A stretch of DNA of 11,624 bases from the NCBI GenBank assembly GCA_030549955.1, contig JAUQQI010000043.1, forward strand, positions 1 through 11,624. Reading direction: 5' to 3'. Of this stretch, positions 7,219 to 11,624 are shown in pieces. How positions within the stretch are numbered: the stretch's first letter is position 1; every line of letters starts with the position of its first letter. The translations under genes were made by a program, and so were the position numbers. The stretch is from Chloroflexota bacterium. GTDB lineage: Bacteria > Chloroflexota > Dehalococcoidia > JAUQQI01. The notes under the pieces were generated by a model, which worked only from the letters and a program-made list of their open reading frames with translations, had not been told where the DNA came from and made no database searches.

Positions 7219-7230
7219 CCGGCTACCGGC
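7206..7230. terminator. Inverted repeat spanning the shared stops of two convergent genes; possible bidirectional terminator
   Basis: GCCGGTAGCC (7206-7215) and GGCTACCGGC (7221-7230) are perfect 10-base inverted arms around a five-base loop. The CTAG at 7215-7218 holds the stop codons of both the plus-strand NuoG-like gene (TAG 7216-7218) and the minus-strand kinase-like gene (TAG on the complement, 7215-7217). A GC-rich hairpin between convergent genes is the expected place for a bidirectional terminator. There is no T-tract on either side, so termination by an intrinsic mechanism would be weak; mutual mRNA end protection is an alternative. Confidence 0.55.
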
Positions 7231-8054
7231 AGGGTCACCGTAAAGGTAGCTGGTCGGCCGCGGCCGGCCGCGGCCGTCAGGGTTCCCCCGTGAAGCCTGA
7301 CAACGGCCCGGGCAAGGTAAAGTCCGGGGTCGCCGCTGTAGTCCGCGGCGTCGTCCCCATCAGACCCCGACACCCGGTTCAGCCTCGCCGAATCAGGTCC
7401 GCGGCTGATGACCCGGACGGTGAGCCGGCCTCGCTGGACCCCGACGACGACGTCGACCGCCCTACCCCGCGGGCCGGACCGGACTGCATTCGCAAGGAGG
7501 CTTACCATCGCTTGCCTGAGCCACCACGGGTCCCCGAAGACGCCTGCCTTCGGGGCCTGGCAGCTAAGTTGGACCTGCCGCTCTCTGGCTTGGGCCAGGG
7601 GCCTTACCAGCTCGACGGCCGGACCGACCCACTCCCTGACCAGCACCCGCCGCCGCTCAAGGGTTATCGCCCCACCGATAAGGGCCGCCCACGCCGACAT
7701 GTTTTCAATGGCGTGGGAGAACCAGGCGAGGCACTGCTCAAGCCGGTCAACATGCCAGCGGGCACTGGCTGAGAGTCCGGCGGAATCCTTGAGAAGCTGG
7801 AGGCTCATCGAGGCAACGGTTAGCGGCGTCCTGAGCTCGTGGGCAAAGATGTCCCGGGCCAGGATAAGACTCACCCCGCTCTTCTCCGGGGTGGTCGGGT
7901 ATTGGACGCCTGCTGAATCACCGGCTCCCATTGTCAGACCCGCATCGGGCCAGTTGTTGAGGCCGACCGCCGATGCTTTCCGGCGGCTTTCGGTCGGCAC
8001 AAGCTGACCCTGCTCCGACTGAAGGTAACGGCTAGACGGCCTTAGAGTCATCAC
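7215..8054 (-). CDS. Degenerate soluble histidine-kinase-like protein
   Basis: The C-terminal 210 residues look like the transmitter of a sensor histidine kinase. The H-box FAHELRTPLTV carries the phospho-acceptor His72, a dimerisation helix pair follows, and the ATPase domain shows an N-box (LLANAVRSGPRG, Asn189) and a G2-like segment (GDPGLYLARAVVRLHGG, 241-257). The G1 box is poor: the usual Asp-x-Gly-x-Gly region reads ISRGPDS (216-222), without the Asp that contacts adenine, so ATP binding may be weak or lost. There is no transmembrane segment and no recognisable PAS, HAMP or other sensor domain in the 60-residue N-terminus. No response regulator is next to it. The start is uncertain: GTG at 8054 or ATG at 8051 lies inside a palindrome with poor ribosome binding sites. 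GTG at 8000 (after GAGCAGGG) or ATG at 7931 would also fit. It could be a regulator working with the divergent LuxR-type membrane protein. Confidence 0.8.
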   Translation of the reverse strand: MMTLRPSSRYLQSEQGQLVPTESRRKASAVGLNNWPDAGLTMGAGDSAGVQYPTTPEKSGVSLILARDIFAHELRTPLTVASMSLQLLKDSAGLSASARWHVDRLEQCLAWFSHAIENMSAWAALIGGAITLERRRVLVREWVGPAVELVRPLAQARERQVQLSCQAPKAGVFGDPWWLRQAMVSLLANAVRSGPRGRAVDVVVGVQRGRLTVRVISRGPDSARLNRVSGSDGDDAADYSGDPGLYLARAVVRLHGGTLTAAAGRGRPATFTVTLPVAG

Positions 8055-8071
8055 CCCTGGGGGTGATTTTT
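8050..8071 (+). terminator. Terminator-like hairpin with T-tract, overlapping the 5' end of the kinase-like gene
   Basis: ATCACCCC (8050-8057) and GGGGTGAT (8060-8067) are perfect eight-base inverted arms, and the right end runs into TTTTT (8067-8071). This has the form of an intrinsic terminator for rightward transcription, but no plus-strand gene ends nearby. It could stop read-through or antisense transcripts coming from the NuoG-like gene before they enter the divergent LuxR-type gene. Alternatively it is a dyad operator for the kinase-like gene. The two-base spacer would open to a four-base loop with seven paired bases. Confidence 0.5.
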
Positions 8072-8122
8072 GCCTTTAGAACAAAAAACACCCCGGCGGG
8101 CGACCATCCGCGAACAGTACCC

Positions 8123-8150
8123 CTGGCGCTGGTGACCATGCAAGCGCCGG
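8123..8150. promoter_or_regulatory. Inverted repeat around the -35 region of the LuxR-type gene; possible operator
   Basis: GGCGCT (8125-8130) and AGCGCC (8143-8148) are perfect six-base inverted arms with a 12-base spacer, extended outward by one T-G mismatch and a C-G pair. The arms bracket the predicted -35 element (8132-8137). This is the placement expected of a repressor or autoregulatory site, possibly for the LuxR-type protein itself. The assignment rests on symmetry and position only. Confidence 0.4.
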
Positions 8151-8160
8151 GTGGTATGAT
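8132..8160 (+). promoter_or_regulatory. Extended -10 promoter for the MFS-LuxR gene
   Basis: A -35-like GTGACC (8132-8137, four of six) is 17 bases from the -10 element TATGAT (8155-8160, five of six), which is preceded by TG at 8152-8153 and so forms an extended -10. The predicted start of transcription is near 8167, only about six bases before the ATG at 8173. The mRNA would therefore be nearly leaderless unless the later ATG at 8224 is used. Confidence 0.55.
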
Positions 8161-8172
8161 CATGGTGGTTTG

Positions 8173-9546
8173 ATGTTCAGACTCCCAGTGCCATTGGCCA
8201 GGTTTCCCGAAGGTTGGGGGTCGATGGTTCTGGCCCTCGGCTTCTTCTTCGGCTGGCTCCTTTCGTTGCCCCTGGCTGGCCCTGCCCTCGGGTCTTTACC
8301 CCTCGAGGCCGATGGGACCTTCTGGGCCACCCTGGCCTTTACCGGCGGCCATGCCTTCGGCCTGGTCTTTTGCGGCTTAATCCTTAAGGCCGGTCGGGCC
8401 CTGAGGTTTTTGCCGGCGGCCGGGGCCGCGGCCTGTGCCGCCCTTTCGGCACTGAGCCCAAACCTTCCGCCGGGAATTGCGCCTCCCCTGTTCGGGGTTC
8501 TGGGGCTACTGGCGGCGCCCTTTCCGGTCGCCTGGGGGCATGCCCTCTCGACCCGGATCCCCCAGACCTGGCGGGCCCGGACAGTGGGCTTCGGGGCGTT
8601 CGTCGCTAACGTCATCCTTTACGGGTTCAACCTGGGGCTTATCCCGTCGGCAGCGGCCACCCACATGGCGGCCGGTTCGGCCCTGGCGGCGGCCGGTGTC
8701 TGGCTTCTCGGCCTGAAGGAGCCGCAAACCATTCGGAGGGCGCGGCTAGCGGTCGGTCCGGTCGTGGGCCTGGCCCAACTTCTCGGCCTGCTCGGTTTCA
8801 TTCTCTCCGTGTACGCGGTTGGGGGCATCCTTTACGGCATCATTCAGCCCTACTATGCCGGGGTCGAAGGGGCCGGGGCCTTTGGTCTTTTACCCTACCT
8901 GGCTGGGGTCATTTTTGCTGGGTATGTTGCCGACCGGATGGGCCGGCGGCCTTTCGGCGTTGTGACCCCGCCGGTCCTCGGGCTGGCGTTCCCTGTTTTT
9001 ATAATCGACCGGACGCGACTGGCCTTCCCGGTGGTCCAGACCCTGGTGATGATGGGCTTTGCCTACGCCGACGTCTACTTCTGGGCAACCCTGGCCGATA
9101 TTGGCACGGTTTACGGGGGCCTGAGGGCTTTCGGGCTCGGGCTCGGGGTGATGGTCGGTGCCATCGGAGCCTCCCTTGGCGTAACCCGGATTCTGAGTGA
9201 GCTGGAGCCCCAGGTTCAGCTCCTGGCCGGAGGCCTCGGGGTGGCGGCTTTACTTTTCGCCGGGGCGCTGGGAACACTGGTTCCCGAGACCCTCGGCCGG
9301 GTCCGGTCGGTTCTGGTTCCGCCGGAGAAGCTGGTTCTCAGCCTCAGGGCCTTCAGCCTTACCGAACGGGAGCTCGAAGTTGCCCACTACCTGCTCTCGG
9401 GGCTCGAGCTGGATGAGGTCTCGGACCGGCTACGAATCTCGAAGAACACCCTGAAGACCCACGTCCGGAGCATCTACCGCAAGACCGGCGCCCGCAGCCG
9501 CCACGAGCTCGTCCTCCGGGCGCTGGAAAGGGAGCCGCCCGACTGA
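8173..9546 (+). CDS. Membrane-bound LuxR-family regulator: 12-TM MFS-like domain fused to C-terminal helix-turn-helix
   Basis: This protein of about 457 residues joins a membrane domain to a DNA-binding domain. The first 390 residues contain about 12 hydrophobic segments, beginning with VLALGFFFGWLL. An MFS motif A (GYVADRMGRRP) lies between the predicted eighth and ninth segments, as in the second half of Major Facilitator proteins. The last 65 residues form a LuxR/GerE helix-turn-helix with SLTERELEVAHYLL, the recognition-helix region ISKNTLKTHVRSIYRKTG, and SRHELV. Such fusions probably act as membrane-tethered one-component sensors that bind a ligand through the transporter-like domain and regulate nearby genes. 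No receiver domain is present. The start is uncertain: ATG 8173 has only a weak GGTGG before it and lies close to the predicted transcription start; TTG 8170 precedes it, and ATG 8224 would place Met directly before the first membrane segment. It is transcribed divergently from the kinase-like gene. Confidence 0.9.
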   Translation: MFRLPVPLARFPEGWGSMVLALGFFFGWLLSLPLAGPALGSLPLEADGTFWATLAFTGGHAFGLVFCGLILKAGRALRFLPAAGAAACAALSALSPNLPPGIAPPLFGVLGLLAAPFPVAWGHALSTRIPQTWRARTVGFGAFVANVILYGFNLGLIPSAAATHMAAGSALAAAGVWLLGLKEPQTIRRARLAVGPVVGLAQLLGLLGFILSVYAVGGILYGIIQPYYAGVEGAGAFGLLPYLAGVIFAGYVADRMGRRPFGVVTPPVLGLAFPVFIIDRTRLAFPVVQTLVMMGFAYADVYFWATLADIGTVYGGLRAFGLGLGVMVGAIGASLGVTRILSELEPQVQLLAGGLGVAALLFAGALGTLVPETLGRVRSVLVPPEKLVLSLRAFSLTERELEVAHYLLSGLELDEVSDRLRISKNTLKTHVRSIYRKTGARSRHELVLRALEREPPD

Positions 9547-9557
9547 CCGCCGGGACG

Positions 9558-9566
9558 TGTTATAAT
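9558..9566 (+). promoter_or_regulatory. Extended -10 promoter for the dehydratase-ppa pair
   Basis: The sequence TGTTATAAT contains a perfect -10 hexamer (TATAAT, 9561-9566) with the TGn extension (9558-9560). No good -35 hexamer is at 16-18 bases upstream (the best is around 9539-9544, in the end of the previous gene), which is typical of extended -10 promoters. Transcription would begin near 9573, leaving a 30-base leader with GGATGG (9592-9597) ahead of the ATG at 9604. It marks the start of a new transcription unit after the LuxR-type gene. Confidence 0.65.
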
Positions 9567-9603
9567 ATCGCTTAACCAGCAGCTCACTGTCGGATGGGTC
9601 GAG

Positions 9604-10623
9604 ATGAGCTCCGAATCCGAAAGTACCTCAGGCCTCTGGGAACCCACCTTTCAGGATATCTTGATTGCCCGCCGCCGGATTGCCCCGTACTTAAAGCCGA
9701 CGCCCCTGATCCGTCCGGCGGCATTGGCCGAGGTCCTCGGGGCCGACGTCTACGTCAAGCTTGAAAGCCTCCAGCCCATCGGAGCCTTTAAGGTCCGGGG
9801 TGGGGTTAATCTGCTTGCGGCGATGGACCCCGCCGAACGAGCCCGGGGGGTGGTGACAGCCTCGACGGGTAACCACGGCCAGTCTATCGCCTACGCGGCG
9901 CGCCTCTTCGGTACCCGGGCCGTTATCTTCGCCCCGGAGCACTCGAACCCTTATAAAATTGCGGCCATGCGCCGCCTCGGGGCCGAGCTGGTTCTGACCG
10001 GCCGGGACTTCGACGAGGCCCGGCAGGCCGCCGAGCAGTTCGCAGCCGACACCGGCATGCGATATGTTCACGCCGCAAACGAACCCCTCCTCATTGCCGG
10101 GGTTGGCACTGCCAGCCTCGAGGTTATCGAGGAGGTCCCCGACATCGATTACATTTTTGCGCCCATTGGGGCCGGGAGCTGTGCCTGCGGGGCCTCCATT
10201 GTCGCCAAGACGGTTAACCCCCGGATCCAGGTTATCGGTGTCCAGTCGGAGCGGGCACCGGTCGTCTACCTTTCGTGGCGGGCCCGCCGGCTGCTTGAGA
10301 CCCCGGAGGCGGCAACCTTCGCCGAAGGGCTGGCGACCCGGGTCGCCTTTGAACTCCCGCTGCGGATTCTCTGGCGGCTCATCGATGAGATAATCCTGGT
10401 GAGTGACGAGGAACTCAAGGCGGCGATGCGGCTTCTGCTCGAGACCGCTCACCTTGTGGCCGAAGGGGCCGGGGCGGCGTCGACGGCGGGGGCCGTGCGG
10501 CTCAGGGACCGGATTGCGGGCCGCAAAGTGGCCCTGCTCCTGACCGGAGCAAACGTGACCCTCGAGACCCTGCAGGATCTGCTCAGGGATGAGTCGAGAG
10601 CAACCTCTCCTGGCCCTGATTGA
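9604..10623 (+). CDS. PLP-dependent threonine/serine dehydratase-like enzyme (fold type II)
   Basis: This 339-residue cytoplasmic enzyme belongs to the tryptophan-synthase-beta-like (fold type II) PLP family, whose threonine dehydratases convert L-threonine to 2-oxobutyrate and ammonia, and serine to pyruvate. The PLP lysine is Lys63 in GAFKVRGG. STGNHGQ (87-93) is the substrate-carboxylate loop. Two other motifs depart from the usual wording: the phosphate-binding loop, normally a run of glycines (GGGGL), reads GAGSCACG (189-196), and the SGGN motif near the PLP ring reads TGAN (314-317). No C-terminal ACT regulatory domain is present, so it resembles the short catabolic (TdcB), serine racemase or EutB-like forms, not feedback-regulated IlvA. 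The substrate therefore remains open: threonine, serine, or a hydroxyamino acid such as hydroxyectoine-derived compounds. Its end overlaps the pyrophosphatase gene by 35 bases in a different frame. An extended -10 promoter lies just upstream. Confidence 0.88.
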   Translation: MSSESESTSGLWEPTFQDILIARRRIAPYLKPTPLIRPAALAEVLGADVYVKLESLQPIGAFKVRGGVNLLAAMDPAERARGVVTASTGNHGQSIAYAARLFGTRAVIFAPEHSNPYKIAAMRRLGAELVLTGRDFDEARQAAEQFAADTGMRYVHAANEPLLIAGVGTASLEVIEEVPDIDYIFAPIGAGSCACGASIVAKTVNPRIQVIGVQSERAPVVYLSWRARRLLETPEAATFAEGLATRVAFELPLRILWRLIDEIILVSDEELKAAMRLLLETAHLVAEGAGAASTAGAVRLRDRIAGRKVALLLTGANVTLETLQDLLRDESRATSPGPD

Positions 10624-11098
10624 GATCCCCCGGGGTAGCCGCAACAAGTACGAGTACGACGAGCGGCTCGGCCGGTTCAGGCTCGACCGGGTCCTTTACT
10701 CCCCCCTGCACTACCCGTCCGACTACGGCCTGATTTTGGACACCCTCTCCTCCGACGGCGACCCCCTGGATGTGCTGGTCATCGTTTATGAGCCGACCTT
10801 TACCGGCTGCGTCGTGCCGATCCGGCCCATCGGGGTCCTGCTAATGCGGGACGAGAAGGGCATCGACGAGAAGGTCGTGGCCGTGCCGATCGGGGAGCCC
10901 CGCCTGAAAGAAGTCCAGCGCCTTGCGGACCTGCCAGCCCACGTCCTCAGGGAGATCGAGCACTTCTTCACGGTCTATAAAGACCTGGAAGAGAAAGAGG
11001 TCGAGGTTTACGGCTGGGCCGACGTCGAGGCCGCCTGGAAGCTCATCGAGGAAGCTCAGCAGCGCCACCGCCTGGCCCGAGGCCGCGGCCAGTCCTGA
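10589..11098 (+). CDS. ppa: Inorganic pyrophosphatase, family I
   Basis: This soluble Mg2+-dependent enzyme hydrolyses pyrophosphate to two phosphates, pulling biosynthetic reactions forward. The 169-residue length is typical of bacterial family I enzymes. The active-site residues are all visible: Glu12 and Lys20 in EIPRGSRNKYEYD, Arg34, Tyr46 in YPSDYG, the metal-binding Asp56, Asp58 and Asp61 in DGDPLD, Asp88, Asp93 and Lys95 around GIDEKVVAVP, and Tyr130-Lys131 in HFFTVYKDLE. The ATG at 10589 lies inside the end of the dehydratase gene, with AGGA at 10574-10577 as a possible ribosome binding site; the conserved EIPRGSRNKYEYD begins at residue 12, so a much later start is unlikely. The overlap suggests translation is coupled to the upstream gene. 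The unusual last residues (basic RHRLARGRGQS) form a short tail after the last helix. Confidence 0.95.
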   Translation: MSREQPLLALIEIPRGSRNKYEYDERLGRFRLDRVLYSPLHYPSDYGLILDTLSSDGDPLDVLVIVYEPTFTGCVVPIRPIGVLLMRDEKGIDEKVVAVPIGEPRLKEVQRLADLPAHVLREIEHFFTVYKDLEEKEVEVYGWADVEAAWKLIEEAQQRHRLARGRGQS

Positions 11099-11110
11099 CT
11101 TCCCCCGGAT

Positions 11111-11624
11111 TCAGGCGTCGCCCAGGGCTTTCTCGACGGCCTGGCCGAGAAACTCGACCTCGGCCTCGGTCATCGGGGTCGAAATGCAGCCCATACCCCG
11201 CGGGGCGATGATGGCCCCCTCGTTAAGCAGGCCCAGGTGTAGCCGGCGCAAAAGCTCCGGGTTTGCCCCCCGCCGGGCCGACCGGTAGTCGGTCACTGGC
11301 TCGGCCGTAAAGTGAACGGCAAAAACCGACCCGGCCCCGGTAACCTGGGCCGGGATCTCGAGCCGCTCAAAGGCCAGCCGGAGCCGCTGGCGGGCCAGCT
11401 CGCCCAGCCGGTTCAGGTGCTCGTAGGCCGCCGGGGTAAGCTCCGACAGGGTTGCGAGTCCGGCCGCCATCGTCAGCGGGTTCGCATTGAAGGTCCCGCC
11501 GTGGCCAATCCGGTCCGGCCGACGGGGGTCGAAAAGTTCCATGATTTCAGACCGGCCGCCGAGGGCCCCGACCGGCAGGCCGCCCCCGATTATCTTCCCA
11601 AAGGTAGTCAGGTCGGCGTCGACC
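11111..11624 (-). CDS. Class-III aminotransferase, glutamate-1-semialdehyde 2,1-aminomutase-like (C-terminal part; 5' end outside window)
   Basis: The open frame runs leftward from the right edge (first whole codon at 11623) to a TGA at 11111-11113, giving 170 visible residues. It begins with TTFGKIIGGGLPVGALGG, where the Lys (codon 11596-11594) is the PLP-binding lysine in the wording used by glutamate-1-semialdehyde aminomutase (HemL) and its relatives. HGGTFNANPLTMAAGLATL follows, a phosphate-binding segment of class-III aminotransferases; HemL proper usually has a TLSGNP version, so the FNANP form suggests a HemL-like paralogue and leaves the substrate open. The rest is the C-terminal small domain. 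An internal ATG at 11542 is not the true start because family sequence continues upstream of it. The gene converges on ppa with only 12 bases between the two stop codons. Confidence 0.9.
   Translation of the reverse strand, partial: VDADLTTFGKIIGGGLPVGALGGRSEIMELFDPRRPDRIGHGGTFNANPLTMAAGLATLSELTPAAYEHLNRLGELARQRLRLAFERLEIPAQVTGAGSVFAVHFTAEPVTDYRSARRGANPELLRRLHLGLLNEGAIIAPRGMGCISTPMTEAEVEFLGQAVEKALGDA

Noticed and set aside
7290..8007. Two plus-strand open frames opposite the kinase-like gene
   Set aside because: The minus strand shows an H-box and kinase-like motifs in order; the plus-strand products show none and are compositionally like shadows.
9691..10647. Minus-strand open frame of 318 codons opposite the dehydratase
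   Set aside because: The plus strand has unmistakable PLP-enzyme motifs here; the antisense product is low-complexity, rich in Gly, Pro and Arg, and has no family signature.
11094..11115. CCTGA/TCAGG inverted repeat spanning the stops of ppa and the aminotransferase gene
   Set aside because: Only five base pairs over a 12-base loop; the symmetry mostly reflects two TGA stops facing each other.
1..11624. CRISPR arrays, tRNA/rRNA genes, insertion sequences or integrase genes
   Set aside because: No spaced direct repeats, no cloverleaf or rRNA-like sequence, and no transposase or integrase motifs were seen on either strand.

Overview
This is a GC-rich bacterial window with strong Shine-Dalgarno sequences, GTG as well as ATG starts, a heavy preference for CGG arginine codons, and tightly packed or overlapping genes. 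Together with a stand-alone iron-sulfur NuoE/NuoF/NuoG-type module and a membrane-bound LuxR-type regulator, this suggests an anaerobic and possibly thermophilic lineage such as Moorella-like Bacillota or a deep anaerobic Actinomycetota/Chloroflexota branch. The assignment is an inference from style and gene content; no ribosomal or other taxonomic marker is present.

Layout, left to right. (1) Bases 1-428: the C-terminal part of a taurine/nitrate/sulfonate-type ABC transporter ATPase, followed 20 bases later by a small 97-residue protein of unknown function (449-742). (2) Bases 743-902: a 160-base gap with a good sigma-70-type promoter, which drives a UDP-glucose 6-dehydrogenase (ugd). (3) Bases 2291-7218: three closely linked genes for a soluble electron-transfer complex: a NuoE-like [2Fe-2S] protein, a NuoF-like FMN/[4Fe-4S] protein with an N-terminal thioredoxin-like domain, and an 889-residue protein that joins a NuoG-type iron-sulfur N-terminus to a formate-dehydrogenase-type molybdopterin scaffold. 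The order and architecture match the NAD-dependent formate dehydrogenase FdsGBA. However, the pterin subunit has no Cys or Sec at the metal-ligand position, and the NuoF subunit is altered at several normally invariant FMN/NADH-site positions. (4) Bases 7215-8054, minus strand: a degenerate, apparently soluble histidine-kinase-like protein that shares its stop (CTAG) with the pterin subunit inside a 10-bp inverted repeat. (5) Divergent from it, a 12-TM MFS-like membrane domain fused to a C-terminal LuxR helix-turn-helix (8173-9546), with palindromes and an extended -10 promoter in the intergenic region. (6) An extended -10 promoter, then a PLP-dependent threonine/serine dehydratase-like enzyme overlapping by 35 nt with a family I inorganic pyrophosphatase (ppa). 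(7) A convergent, incomplete class-III aminotransferase resembling glutamate-1-semialdehyde aminomutase, running off the right edge.

How the parts fit. The NuoE/F/G-like proteins form one electron chain (FMN, several Fe-S clusters, then the pterin scaffold) with no membrane arm nearby. The best candidate for an unusual system is this complex: both its nucleotide end and its pterin end carry non-canonical residues, and its pterin subunit has an exact 25-residue tandem repeat of a four-cysteine motif. The neighbouring kinase-like gene and membrane LuxR regulator could control it, but that is only suggested by position.
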